This document shows positions 54,301 to 63,003 of a DNA stretch of 64,000 nt, piece after piece. The stretch is from assembly GCF_900290275.1 (NCBI RefSeq), contig NZ_LT985323.1, positions 477,987 to 541,986 of the forward strand, read 5' to 3'. The DNA comes from Prevotella merdae (GTDB taxonomy: Bacteria > Bacteroidota > Bacteroidia > Bacteroidales > Bacteroidaceae). The notes beneath the pieces are model-generated. The model worked only from the letters and a program-made list of their open reading frames with translations, did not search any database and was not told where the DNA came from. Made by a program: the position numbers and the translations under genes. Within the stretch, counting starts at the first letter, position 1, and every line of letters starts with the position of its first letter.

Positions 54301-54636
54301 GCTGGTTTTGTAGCCAAGATAGCTAACAAGCAGAGTGGCATTGGCATCTACGTCCAGTACAAACTTGCCGTCCATGTCGGTAACAGTACCGGCCTTAGAA
54401 TTCTTAGCCTTAACTGATGCACCCATAAGCGGAGCACCGGTTTCGTCAACAACCTGTCCCTGAACCTTAATGGTTGGGGCTTGTGCTACAGCTGCACTTG
54501 CCTGAACTGGGGCAACAACGGTTGCACCGCCCATAGCACCGAGGCATAGCATCATTGAGAATAGATTTTTCCTCATTGTTCTGAATTTTAGGTTTTTGAT
54601 ATTATTAGATGTATTATTATCGCTCTTGTATGCCAA
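51370..54636 (-). CDS. SusC-like TonB-dependent outer membrane transporter (arabinan locus)
   Basis: This 1088-aa protein has a carboxypeptidase-like N-terminal domain (VQGQVVDETGAPLMGASVKA), a plug (LEQVVVVGYGTQKKADLTGSV, then VRIRGISSFGSTYPLYVVDG) and a barrel ending MAGLHFTF. The ORF starts MAYKSDNNTSNNIKNLKFRT before MRKNLFSMMLCLGAMGG. The second Met (at about 54576) begins a proper signal peptide and is the more likely start. It is the first structural gene of the arabinan operon. Confidence 0.94.
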   Translation of the reverse strand: MAYKSDNNTSNNIKNLKFRTMRKNLFSMMLCLGAMGGATVVAPVQASAAVAQAPTIKVQGQVVDETGAPLMGASVKAKNSKAGTVTDMDGKFVLDVDANATLLVSYLGYKTSEVAVRGRAIIEKIELTPDNNMLEQVVVVGYGTQKKADLTGSVAIVNAEEMKKVSNSNISTMLEGKVAGVQITSDGQPGADPQVRIRGISSFGSTYPLYVVDGVPMGTTIRDFSPNDIETIQILKDASAGAIYGSRAANGVVIITTKNGKKDQPLKVNYSGYFGADVIPSSTYDVMNAEQYSDYIGQACANSGTTLPSGYKMGEDGRYHFQDDTNTDWFNEVFKTGIRQNHNVALSGGSAKSTYNVSLDYFNQKGTLEGAGPNYERYTARVNNTMETKFIKFRTSMVYSHSNQDNMGLSNAGEYVQGLYGSVSNVLRSTLLMQPTIKAYDNSTWVLDDKVGAANNYHYDAYGYGVYYDTVHGDISASNPLLVNTMLQRNTVVDRFVGTASADVDLFKMVGLNLKNHGLHYNLNLSYSKTEAKDKTWIPAWIQSNRVYLDKSNERLTKASRNYADALIENTIVYDGHIGKHNINLLGGMTYEEENTNLLTGWGIKFTEPYYLQLQNAANTYSESYEYRHAIASYIGRLTYNYDEKYLLSAVVRRDGSSRLTKDIRWGTFPSVSLGWRLDKEKFFPVSKKIINMAKIRASYGVLGNENIGEYMYMATMKRNNMTYSFGNNVVTGSAVSEFVNKNIAWEKKKSTNVGIDLAMFNNRFEFTAEWYKNTSEDLLYGVPVPTQTGVANATVTMNAASMENSGFEFSATYRNHDHPFKYDISANLSTLRNRVTSLGFCTKSYITGAYATYVGKEIGKFYGWVYEGIARTQSDLDNHATQQGANVGDCLYKDISGPNGEPDGVIDAYDQTVLGSGLAKMNFGLSAHMEYKGFDLSISTYGALNYHVADDIYNSLNSCYGWGNKDVAMADANRFSEDGSTYLSNVPRTYVDNKGTLAWNDLFSSRKIQNAAYWKIANVELGYNFPDRWFKGLVTGVRAYVSAQNLYTFTGYKGYNVDYAGGTFTPGYNFCSFPSARSFMAGLHFTF

Positions 54637-54721
54637 ACAATAAACTTGACATATATACCATAAATGTCGGGTTGGTTTTGAATGTTTAGCTTAAGTATAA
54701 ACAACAAACAGAGAATGTAAA

Positions 54722-54752
54722 GAAAGTGGAGATATGTGCTTGCTCCACTTTC
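54722..54752. promoter_or_regulatory. Hairpin in the long leader of the arabinan susC
   Basis: GAAAGTGGAG (54722-54731) and CTCCACTTTC (54743-54752) form a perfect 10-bp stem within a leader of about 230-290 nt. It could be an attenuator or RNA-stability element. The rest of 54637-55068 shows only the promoter at 54873. Confidence 0.5.
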
Positions 54753-54872
54753 GTACATCCGCAGTTTTTCTCATTATTAATACTTGCTCATGACAGTTAT
54801 TGGTGTAAGGTAATTTTGATTGATTGCTTAACGTCTGTAATGTAAACAATGTTGCTTGTGCAACTTTTCGGT

Positions 54873-54882
54873 GGCAAAATTA
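54873..54882 (-). promoter_or_regulatory. -7 element for the arabinan operon
   Basis: Minus-strand TAATTTTGCC matches TAnnTTTG. No canonical -33 is clear, which suits a promoter that needs an activator such as the AraC-type regulator encoded next door. Confidence 0.5.
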
Positions 54883-55068
54883 CACTTATTCGTGTTTTTT
54901 ATGGTGGATTATTGAAATAAAAAAGGTGGACAAATAGTGTAAATATGCTGTTTAAACCATATTTACATATTTATCCACCTACTGTGTACCCACACAATAA
55001 AAAAAATGATATATATCAACCACGTGGACATATTTGTCGTAGGTGGATGAACGATTTTTATACTATTT

Positions 55069-58032
55069 CTACTCGCCTCTATAGGCCGAAGGGGCCACTC
55101 CATACTGCTTTGTAAAGCAACGTGTGAAGTATTTCGGGTCGTTGAAACCCACTCTATAGGCTATTTCTGTTATATTTCGGTTGGCTACATTATCCTTTAG
55201 CATGCGTTTGGCAATATCGAGTCGGTAGTTGCGCAAGAACTGCGAAGGGGGTAGTCCACTCTCGGCATTGAGCCTTTTACCAAGTAATGTACGGCTCATG
55301 CCCATTATGTCGGCAAGCTCTTGAACACCAAACTTCGAGTTGCTGTAATTGGCTTCCATTACCTCCATTATGCGCTCCATAAACGGACGCTCATTAGCTT
55401 CTACCTCCATACGGTCGGCTTCAATGGTCTTTTGTTGGCTTTCCTTGTAGCGTCGTTGGTTCTCAAGTATCGACTTTATACGTGTCTGCAACTCGCCAGG
55501 TTCCTCGCTCTCCTTGAGGGCATCCTCAATAGGTTGGTATAGCGATTTTACCTCAAGCTCGCGCATCTTTTCCATGCGGCGCAGGAAGAAGTAACGTGTA
55601 ACGATAATGCAACATAATATTATAATGAGCACAAACCACCAACTCTTGTAGAAGTATGGTGTAACGCTGACATCGATGGATATAGTCTGCTCGTGGTCGG
55701 TACCGATGTATGGCGAATACTTTACATAAAACTCGTAATCGCCAGCCGGCAGAGCCGAATAGCGCACACTGTGTTGACCAGGCTGCAGTTTTATCCAATC
55801 GTCCTCATAACCCTTCATTCTATAGCTGTACACTCCTTGATTCTCGCCCGCGAAATTTAGTGCCGAGAAACTTATGGTAAATGATCGGTCGCCCTCGTGC
55901 AACTTTATCTTGCGGGCTGTAGTTATGTTGCGGTTGATATAACTGCTGCCTGCAAACACCTGCTGATTGTTGACACTAAGCTCGGTAAAACGCAAGTTGC
56001 ACACCTGACTATTGGCATTGTCCATACCCGCAACCGCCATCATGCCACGTTCGGTGCCAAGATATATGGTGCCCTTGCGGTCGCGCACGGCGCCGTTATA
56101 GTAGAACTGCGAGCATAACAGTCCGTCATTCTTAGTATAGTTGTTAAACTGACGTGTACGCGGATTATATACCGACAACCCATAGCCAGTTGTAATCCAC
56201 AGACGTCCCTGGTTGTCTTCCACAATGCCCGTAACCGAATTGTTTGCAAGTCCGTCGCTTGTGGCAAAAGTCTCTATACTGGTTTTGCCGTCCTTAGAGC
56301 GTGTAACACAATACATGCCATAACCATTGCTGCCCATCCACACCTTACCATCGCGGGTCTGGCAAAATGATATAATCTTGTCGAAAATGCGGCTGTTAGG
56401 CTTGTCGAGCTTGTACACATTGTGATAAGCCTTAAAGAATCGCTTGCCCTTACTGCGCGATTTAAGCTCCACCGTTACCATACCTCGTGTGCAGCCCACC
56501 ATAAGCTGACCGTCCTTTGTTACCAAGCTACCTATACATCCCTTTATGTTGCGGCAGTCGGGAAACGGGTCTTCCAGACTATGGGTATTCAGATTGTAGA
56601 AGAATAGGCCCTCGTTAGCACCTATCCACATGCCGTTGTTTATGCGGTCGTAGGCAATGGCTCCTATAAACGTAAGCATATACTGATGGTCGGGGTCTAC
56701 ATTCAATCGCCAAATGTTATCGGGATTATTGGGATTGACAACAGCCACTCCTCCACCCCATGTTCCTATCCATATGTTGCCTTTGCCATCAGGAGCAAGG
56801 GTAGATACCGAGTTGTGAGGCAAGTTGGAGTTGTCCACGCGATAATGCACAAATTCCTTACTTCCAGGATGCATAACGTTGAGTCCTCCCTCTACCACAC
56901 CTACCCATATAGAGCCATCAGGAGCTGCATACATGGCATTTACGGCATTGCGGGCAAGAGAAGTTTGGTCGTCGGGGTTGTTAGCATAATATGCTATGTG
57001 CAACTGACGCGGCACAAGCTTTACAACACCTCCCGTCTCGGTGCCAACCCATATACGTCCGTTCTTTACCAATATCGAGTTGACAAAGTTGCTGCTCAGA
57101 GGATTTACCTGACTCATGCTGTTCCAATGTTCCACCACACCCGTCTTGTCGTCTATTATATCCACGCCGCAAAGAGTACCTACAAGCAGTCGGCCCTCAG
57201 GCGATATGGCAAGACTTGTCGTAACATTATGTTGCAAGGTGTGGCGTTCGTCGTATGTATGAAACTGGCGTCCGTCACTACAAAACAAACCATCATTAGT
57301 TGCAAGCCATATCTTATTGTTATACTTGATGATACTTGCCGCATAGCGGTTGGACAACGGAGCAAACATCGCTGTGATGTCATTCTGTACCAACTGACCC
57401 TCGCTGACACATATATCGCTAACCCTACCGTTGTTGCACACCACAACAGAACCACGTCCATAGACATCGCACATGCCAAACTCGGGTGCGGCAGTGGGAC
57501 AAGGTGTTGTAAGTATCGACGCTACCTTGCCATCCTTATCAAAAGCAATGCGCACTATCTCAAGTGTTGTGGCTATCCACACACATCCTTTCGAGTCGCA
57601 ATAAGTGCGCATGCACACACTATTGAGCAACTGATGCAGACGCTCGGCCAATTGGGAATTGACACAAGGCGGCACAACCGGATGCATTGTCTCAAGGTCG
57701 AGCACCTGAGGTCCTTCCTCAAAAGCAATCCACAAACGGCGGAAATTATCCTCGCTTACATTACGACAACTGTTACTGCGCAATGCCGTAGGCGTGGCGG
57801 TATAGCCTAAACTCGCCACCTTATAACCGTCATAGCGCACCAATCCACCTCCGTGTGTACTTATCCAAATAAATCCATACGAGTCCTGAAAGATGTCGTC
57901 AGCAAAGTTATTTGGCATTCCGGATGCCATATTAAGGTAACTCACATTGTACTTGGCGGTCGTATAGCTTTGGGCAATACACCCCATCGACACAATGAGC
58001 GCAACCAATAGGGATATAATAGATTTTATCAT
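55069..58032 (-). CDS. SusR-like regulator: Reg_prop sensor, Y_Y_Y, TM, AraC domain without kinase
   Basis: This 987-aa regulator has a signal peptide (MIKSIISLLVALIVSMGCIA). About 14 Reg_prop repeats form two propellers (for example FIWISTHGGGLVRYDG, IWVGTETGGVVKL, IWIGTWGGGVAVV). A Y_Y_Y domain ends SALPAGDYEFYVKY. There is one membrane helix at about 797-817, a coiled coil to about 880, and an AraC helix-turn-helix pair at about 885-985 (VQELADIMGMSRTLLGKRL, then ITEIAYRVGFNDPKYFTRCF). Hybrid two-component systems of this type normally have histidine kinase and receiver domains between membrane and HTH, and both are absent. It probably activates the arabinan operon directly from the membrane after binding a periplasmic arabino-oligosaccharide. 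Confidence 0.9.
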   Translation of the reverse strand: MIKSIISLLVALIVSMGCIAQSYTTAKYNVSYLNMASGMPNNFADDIFQDSYGFIWISTHGGGLVRYDGYKVASLGYTATPTALRSNSCRNVSEDNFRRLWIAFEEGPQVLDLETMHPVVPPCVNSQLAERLHQLLNSVCMRTYCDSKGCVWIATTLEIVRIAFDKDGKVASILTTPCPTAAPEFGMCDVYGRGSVVVCNNGRVSDICVSEGQLVQNDITAMFAPLSNRYAASIIKYNNKIWLATNDGLFCSDGRQFHTYDERHTLQHNVTTSLAISPEGRLLVGTLCGVDIIDDKTGVVEHWNSMSQVNPLSSNFVNSILVKNGRIWVGTETGGVVKLVPRQLHIAYYANNPDDQTSLARNAVNAMYAAPDGSIWVGVVEGGLNVMHPGSKEFVHYRVDNSNLPHNSVSTLAPDGKGNIWIGTWGGGVAVVNPNNPDNIWRLNVDPDHQYMLTFIGAIAYDRINNGMWIGANEGLFFYNLNTHSLEDPFPDCRNIKGCIGSLVTKDGQLMVGCTRGMVTVELKSRSKGKRFFKAYHNVYKLDKPNSRIFDKIISFCQTRDGKVWMGSNGYGMYCVTRSKDGKTSIETFATSDGLANNSVTGIVEDNQGRLWITTGYGLSVYNPRTRQFNNYTKNDGLLCSQFYYNGAVRDRKGTIYLGTERGMMAVAGMDNANSQVCNLRFTELSVNNQQVFAGSSYINRNITTARKIKLHEGDRSFTISFSALNFAGENQGVYSYRMKGYEDDWIKLQPGQHSVRYSALPAGDYEFYVKYSPYIGTDHEQTISIDVSVTPYFYKSWWFVLIIILCCIIVTRYFFLRRMEKMRELEVKSLYQPIEDALKESEEPGELQTRIKSILENQRRYKESQQKTIEADRMEVEANERPFMERIMEVMEANYSNSKFGVQELADIMGMSRTLLGKRLNAESGLPPSQFLRNYRLDIAKRMLKDNVANRNITEIAYRVGFNDPKYFTRCFTKQYGVAPSAYRGE

Positions 58033-58075
58033 CTGAAATTCGGCTTTTTCTGTTTATTAGGGATAACAATCTGCT

Positions 58076-58084
58076 GCAAATATA
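58076..58084 (-). promoter_or_regulatory. -7 element for the SusR-like regulator
   Basis: Minus-strand TATATTTGC matches TAnnTTTG about 45 bases before the ATG. Confidence 0.5.
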
Positions 58085-58210
58085 GCAAAAAAAATGATAA
58101 TATCGCACCTCGCATCAACCGAATAGCAACCACTTTTGGATTATTTGTTAAATTCGCCAAAAACAGCCACTTTTTTCATCTTAGTGTGCCGTATATATAT
58201 AAAAAATGTG

Positions 58211-58219
58211 TAATTTTGC
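58211..58219 (+). promoter_or_regulatory. -7 element for the trigger factor gene
   Basis: TAATTTTGC matches TAnnTTTG, giving a leader of about 60 nt. Confidence 0.5.
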
Positions 58220-58287
58220 ACAATCGTGCCAAAACTGCAACAATAAATAAAAAAACAATATATAAATTTCTACATTAAAACAAGAAA

Positions 58288-59652
58288 ATGAACATTTCAT
58301 TTGAAAACTCAGACAAAGTGAATGGTCTGTTGACTATCACAGTAGAAGAAGCAGACTTCAACGCCTCTGTCGAGAAGACTCTTAAGGACTACCGTAAGAA
58401 GGCTAACATTCCTGGATTCCGTCCAGGTCAGGCTCCTATGGGATTAATCAAGCGCCAGTTTGGTGCTTCTGTACGCTACGATGCCGTTAACAAGTTTGTT
58501 GGCGAGCAGCTCTACAAGTACATCCAGGACAATAACATCCAGATGCTTGGCGAGCCTCTGCCTTCTGCAAAGCAGGAGACACCTGCCGACATCGAAAAGC
58601 CAGCTCCTTACACATTCGTATTCGACATCGCTGTAGCCCCAGAGATCAACATGACTCTCGACGGTCGCAACAAGATCGATTACTATACTATCAAGGCTGA
58701 CGACAAGCTCATCAATGAGCAGATCGAGATGTATCAGAGCCGTGCCGGTAAGTACGAGAAGGCAGAAGAGTATAACGCTGAGCTTAACGACATGCTCAAG
58801 GGCGACCTTCGTGAGCTTGACGCTGAGGGCAACACTAAGGAAGGCGGCATCACCGTTGAGGGTGCTGTGCTTATGCCTTCATACATCAAGGTTGACGAGC
58901 AGAAGAACCTCTTCAACAACGCTAAGCCAGGCGATATCATCACATTCAACCCACGCAAGGCTTACCCAGAGGGCGAGGCAGAGATTTCTGCTCTCTTGAA
59001 GATCGACCGCGAGGTTGCTAAGGATCTCGAGTCTAACTTCAGCTTCCAGATTACAGAGATACAGCGCTTTGTTAAGGCTGAGCTCAACCAGGAACTCTTC
59101 GATCAGGTATTTGGCGAGGGTACAGTTAAGAGCGAGGACGAGTTCCGTGCCAAGATTGCTGAGGGTCTTAAGCCACAGCTCGAGGCTAACTCTGACTACA
59201 AGTTTATGCTCGACGTTCGCACATATTGCGAGAACAAGGTTGGCGAACTTACATGGCCAGACGAGCTTCTCAAGCGCATTATGCTCCTTAACAACAAGGA
59301 TAAGGGCGAGGACTTTGTTGAGAAGAACTACGCTGAGAGCATCAAGCAGCTCGAGTGGCACCTTATCAAGGAGCAGCTTGTAAAGGCTAACGAAATCAAG
59401 ATTGAGGACGCTGACGTTAAGGATGCTGCTATCGAGATGGCTCGCATGCAGTTTGCTCAGTACGGCATGACTAACGTTCCTGACGAGTATGTTGAGAACT
59501 ACGCTAACGAGCTTCTCAAGAAGCGCGAGGCTGTAGACAACTTCGTTGAGCGTGCTATCGACGTTAAGCTCGCTGCTGCTCTTAAGAGCACCGTAACCCT
59601 CAACAACAAGGAGGTTACTCTTGACGAGTTCAACGAGATGATGAAGGGCTAA
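58288..59652 (+). CDS. tig: Trigger factor, ribosome-associated chaperone
   Basis: This 454-aa protein has the N-terminal ribosome-binding domain with KTLKDYRKKANIPGFRPGQAPMGLIKRQFG; the GFRxGxxP loop is the ribosome contact. The PPIase domain at about 150-245 is degenerate, as in other Bacteroidetes, and the C-terminal chaperone arms follow. It holds nascent chains at the ribosome exit. Codon use is strongly biased, as in highly expressed genes. It is monocistronic and ends at a strong hairpin. Confidence 0.93.
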   Translation: MNISFENSDKVNGLLTITVEEADFNASVEKTLKDYRKKANIPGFRPGQAPMGLIKRQFGASVRYDAVNKFVGEQLYKYIQDNNIQMLGEPLPSAKQETPADIEKPAPYTFVFDIAVAPEINMTLDGRNKIDYYTIKADDKLINEQIEMYQSRAGKYEKAEEYNAELNDMLKGDLRELDAEGNTKEGGITVEGAVLMPSYIKVDEQKNLFNNAKPGDIITFNPRKAYPEGEAEISALLKIDREVAKDLESNFSFQITEIQRFVKAELNQELFDQVFGEGTVKSEDEFRAKIAEGLKPQLEANSDYKFMLDVRTYCENKVGELTWPDELLKRIMLLNNKDKGEDFVEKNYAESIKQLEWHLIKEQLVKANEIKIEDADVKDAAIEMARMQFAQYGMTNVPDEYVENYANELLKKREAVDNFVERAIDVKLAAALKSTVTLNNKEVTLDEFNEMMKG

Positions 59653-59691
59653 TAACTCCACTCACAATTAAGATTAAATCTTAAACATACA

Positions 59692-59739
59692 AATGGCCGC
59701 AAGGATGTAGACATACAACCTTGCGGCCATTTTCTTTAT
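59692..59739 (+). terminator. Rho-independent terminator of tig
   Basis: AATGGCCGCAAGG and CCTTGCGGCCATT form a strong stem followed by TTTTCTTTAT, about 40 bases past the stop. Confidence 0.9.
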
Positions 59740-59806
59740 ACGGCTTTATAAGGCCCATTATTGGCTTTCCAAAGCAATGTATCCTCCCACTAAAGGCAAT
59801 ATTATA

Positions 59807-59950
59807 TTACTTGCTTATTTTAATAATATTACTTGCCCATTTTAATAATATTACTTGCTCATTTTAATAATATTACTTGCTCATTTTAATAATATTACTT
59901 GCTCATTTTAATAATATTACTTGCTCATTTTAATAATATTACTTGCTCGG
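59807..59950. repeat. 22-bp period tandem array, 7 copies
   Basis: TTACTTGC(T/C)CATTTTAATA units start at 59807, 59829, 59851, 59873, 59895, 59917 and 59939, exactly 22 bp apart and almost identical. The array runs up to the 3' end of the group II intron. Confidence 0.95.
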
Positions 59951-59957
59951 TGAATAT

Positions 59958-61882
59958 ATAATCGAGTAGGAGGAAAACGAAGCAGTTTTCTTCCTACTTT
60001 CGTTTTCCGACCTCTCACACCACCGTACGTGCGGTTCCGCATACGGCGGTTCCTATTTTGGATACCATTCGAGATACGCCTCCATTAAAGTAGCATACCC
60101 TGCGGAGCGTAGTTTATTGTTATCTATCGCCCTTTTTAGAACAGGGCTGTCAGCTATTCGCCAATAGCCCTTGCGAGTGTTACCCCATTCGTATGCTTGG
60201 TATTTATTGATACCGCATCTAATGAGGTTTGCCACTTTTGTCTTGACTTTCTTCCAAGCTTTCCATATACACATGCGTATTCTACGTCTTAACCATTCGT
60301 CTGTTACAAGCAAGAGACGCTTCATATTGGCAAAGTGATAATAGCCGACCCAACCTCGTATGTATTCTTTCAGCTTCTGCTTTCTCTTGGCATATCCCCA
60401 TCCATTGCTGCGGTTTGTCAGTTCTTTCAACCTTGACTTCATCTTGGCTTTGGACTTTGGGTGCACCGTGAGTTGGCATTCGCCTTTCATCACATAAAAG
60501 GAGTAGCCGAGGTATTTCACTCCGCGCACATACGACACTACGGTCTTTTCCTTGTTGACTTTGAGATATAGAGTATTCTCTATAAATCGGGTTATAGACT
60601 CCTTCACTCGCATTGCAGCCCTTTTGGACTTGCAGAATATCATCGAGTCATCGGCATAGCGCACAAAGGGGAGTTCTCTGCGTTCAAGTTCCTTGTCCAA
60701 TTCGTTGAGCATTATGTTACTCAACAATGGACTTAGCGGACCGCCTTGGGGAGTTCCTTCCTCGCTCGCTTCAAACAAACCTTTGTTCATTACACCACTT
60801 CGGAGATATTTGTGTATAAGACTGACCACTCTGCCGTCTTTTATCGTACGGCTGAGGATTTCTATGAGTTTGCTATGGCTCACCGTGTCGAAGAAGCGTT
60901 CAAGGTCAAGGTCGACTACATATATGTAGCCTTCGTTGACTATCCTTCGCGCTCCTCGTAGTGCGTCATGGCATCCTCTTCTCGGACGGAAGCCGTAGCT
61001 CGTCTTGGAGAATTGGTTCTCATAGATGGGAGTCAATACTTGGTTGATGGCTTGTTGCACCAGACGGTCTACTACTGTAGGTATTCCCAACAGGCGCATC
61101 TTGCCATTGTCCTTGGGTATTTCTACCCTTTTTACTGGGTTCGGACGGTAAGAACCGTCCATCAAGGAACGGGTGAGTTCATCCTTATTGGTCAGGAGCC
61201 ATGGGAACAATTGCTCGCACGACATCTTGTCGATACCACCACAGCCCTTGTTTCTCATAACTGCTTTGTATGCTCGATTGAGATTTGTGGGACTAAGAAT
61301 TTGCTCGAAAAGGTGTTCCTTGTCGAATGGTACTTCCACGATGTTGTCTTCACACATCCACATGAAGGTCTGCACTCCCCCATACCATTCGGTTTCCGAC
61401 CTATTTCTTTGGGGGCAGCCATTAACTTGGGATAATGTTTTCTGCATTCTTTCCTTCATAAGGTATGTTTCAATTACTATCGTTTAATTGTTAGGTTCAG
61501 CCCTTCGTGCAACGTTATCGATTGTTGCACTACTATGACGTCTGCTGACTTCTCACGGCAAGCTTTACTCCACTTCTTTCGTAAAAACAACTATTTGAAG
61601 CGTCCGTGAGACCTCCTCGGATAAGGGCGTTGTCTTTCCATCTTATACCTACTTCATTTACACCGACCGTTCCGAATAGCTATTGGGCTTTGGTTTGAAT
61701 AGCAACCTCACCCACGGTCACATGCCTTATATGAAGTTTCTGTCCGTTAGGTCAGATGTTTGTCTTGGGCTTCCTTCAGATTTCATCTCGCGATGAACAC
61801 CCTTGCCTTTGACTATGCAATTCCCGCTATTAGGGCTTGCTCGGGACTTTCACCCGTTAGACAATGCTCATGCCGAGCGTAC
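59958..61882 (-). mobile_element. Group IIC intron
   Basis: On the minus strand the intron begins GTACGCTCGGCATGAGC at 61882. It has the domain I signature GGGTGAAAGTCCCGAGC, then ATCTGAAGGAAGC and GAAACTTCATAT. Domain V reads GAACCGCCGTATGCGG then CGCACGTACGGTGGTGTGAG, and domain VI ends CTCCTACTCGATTAT near 59958. All parts line up with IIC introns such as that of Oceanobacillus. The RT gene lies in domain IV. Insertion is directly after the T-tract of a terminator hairpin, the known IIC target. The exact 3' base is uncertain by a few positions. Confidence 0.88.
60053..61459 (-). CDS. ltrA: Group II intron reverse transcriptase/maturase
   Basis: This 468-aa protein has an RT core of the group IIC type: IPKDNGKMRLLGIPTVVDR, SYGFRPRRGCHDAL, VVDLDLERFFDTVSH (first catalytic Asp), GTPQGGPLSPLLSNI and FVRYADDSMIF (YADD). 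The maturase/thumb domain follows (YIRGWVGYYH, RIRMCIWKAWKKVKT, AYEWGNTRKGYWRIADSP). There is no HNH endonuclease, as expected for IIC. About 45 residues before the RT0/RT1 region are longer than in minimal IIC proteins. All key residues are present, so the intron may be mobile and self-splicing. Confidence 0.95.
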   Translation of the reverse strand: MKERMQKTLSQVNGCPQRNRSETEWYGGVQTFMWMCEDNIVEVPFDKEHLFEQILSPTNLNRAYKAVMRNKGCGGIDKMSCEQLFPWLLTNKDELTRSLMDGSYRPNPVKRVEIPKDNGKMRLLGIPTVVDRLVQQAINQVLTPIYENQFSKTSYGFRPRRGCHDALRGARRIVNEGYIYVVDLDLERFFDTVSHSKLIEILSRTIKDGRVVSLIHKYLRSGVMNKGLFEASEEGTPQGGPLSPLLSNIMLNELDKELERRELPFVRYADDSMIFCKSKRAAMRVKESITRFIENTLYLKVNKEKTVVSYVRGVKYLGYSFYVMKGECQLTVHPKSKAKMKSRLKELTNRSNGWGYAKRKQKLKEYIRGWVGYYHFANMKRLLLVTDEWLRRRIRMCIWKAWKKVKTKVANLIRCGINKYQAYEWGNTRKGYWRIADSPVLKRAIDNNKLRSAGYATLMEAYLEWYPK

Positions 61883-61886
61883 TATC

Positions 61887-61940
61887 AAAAAAAAGCACGT
61901 AGGGCATTGTCTGAAAGACAAAAGCCTAACGTGCTTTTTA
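61887..61940 (-). terminator. Terminator of fabH and group IIC intron target
   Basis: AAAGCACGTAGG (61892-61903) and CCTAACGTGCTTT (61925-61937) form the outer stem. TTGTCTGAAAGACAA forms the inner hairpin. On the minus strand it is followed by T8, GATA and then the intron 5' end at 61882. Confidence 0.88.
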
Positions 61941-61969
61941 TTTGAGATAATATGTTTCTCTTGATTGGC

Positions 61970-62989
61970 TTACTTAACCTCTGCAACAGCAGAACCATCG
62001 TAAGCCCACTTATAGAAGGAAGCTCCGTGAACGAAACCTGCTCCGAAAGCGGTGAAGATGACGTTGTCGCCCTTCTTCATGTTTTTCTCATTATCCCACA
62101 ATGCCAAAGGAATTGTGGCGGCACTTGTGTTGCCATAATGCTGGATGTTTACTACTACCTTTTCCATAGGCAGACCTACACGCTTGGTTACAGCCTCAAT
62201 AATACGAAGGTTAGCCTCGTGAGGAACAACCCACTTAACGTCATCAGCTGTAAGCTCGTTGCGCTTCATCACCTCAGCCACGTCGTTGCTCATATCAGTA
62301 ACGGCATAGCGGAACACGGTGCGTCCCTCCTGATAGAGGTAATGCAGACGGTGGTCAACTGTGAAGTGTGACGGTGGACATACAGATCCACCCGCCTTCA
62401 TATGAAGGAACGGAAGACCGATGCCATCTGTACGTAGGTAAGAATTCTGCACGCCTACGTTCTCTTCCTCAGTAGCCTCTACAAGTACAGCTCCAGCTCC
62501 ATCGCCGAAGAGCACACATGTAGCACGGTCGGTATAGTCAACCAGCGACGACATCTTATCGGCACCGATAACGATTATCTTCTTATATCGACCACTCTGA
62601 ATCATTGATGCAGCAACATCGAGCGAATAAAGGAATCCGCAACATGCTGCCTCAAAGTCGAAAGCAAAGGCATTCTTCAGTCCAAGTTTACCAAGAACGA
62701 TAGATGCCGTAGAAGGGAACTTGTAGTCGGGAGTTGTAGTGGTAACGATCAGCGCATCAATTGTGTCGGGATCAACTCCAGTCTTCTTGATGAGCTGCTT
62801 GGCCGCTTTACGTGCCATATAGCTCGTGCCGAGACCTTCCTCTGTAAGGATATGACGTTCCTTGATTCCGACACGGGTCATAATCCACTCGTCGCTGGTG
62901 TCTACCATGCGCGACAATTCCTCATTATTGAGAACATAGTCGGGCACATAGCCGCCAACTCCGGTGATTACTGCGTTTATCTTTCCCAT
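61970..62989 (-). CDS. fabH: 3-oxoacyl-ACP synthase III
   Basis: This 339-aa enzyme starts type II fatty acid synthesis by condensing acetyl-CoA (or a branched primer) with malonyl-ACP. The catalytic triad is visible: Cys in FDFEAACCGFLYSLD, His in VPHEANLRII and Asn in HYGNTSAATIP. The C-terminal GAGFVHGASFYKWA matches the family. Length is normal. It lies 14 bases after rpmF in the conserved order YceD-rpmF-fabH. Confidence 0.96.
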   Translation of the reverse strand: MGKINAVITGVGGYVPDYVLNNEELSRMVDTSDEWIMTRVGIKERHILTEEGLGTSYMARKAAKQLIKKTGVDPDTIDALIVTTTTPDYKFPSTASIVLGKLGLKNAFAFDFEAACCGFLYSLDVAASMIQSGRYKKIIVIGADKMSSLVDYTDRATCVLFGDGAGAVLVEATEEENVGVQNSYLRTDGIGLPFLHMKAGGSVCPPSHFTVDHRLHYLYQEGRTVFRYAVTDMSNDVAEVMKRNELTADDVKWVVPHEANLRIIEAVTKRVGLPMEKVVVNIQHYGNTSAATIPLALWDNEKNMKKGDNVIFTAFGAGFVHGASFYKWAYDGSAVAEVK

Positions 62990-63003
62990 CGTGTGGAGAA
63001 ATA

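Noticed and set aside
56686..57810. 374-aa rightward ORF
   Set aside because: Antisense to the Reg_prop region of the regulator, rich in Cys/His/Tyr as typical for a shadow frame, with no promoter or family match.
58879..59661. 260-aa leftward ORF
   Set aside because: Antisense to trigger factor. Leucine-rich shadow produced by the strong codon bias of that gene.
59807..59950. Possible CRISPR array
   Set aside because: The units are strictly head-to-tail with no spacers between them, and there are no cas genes.
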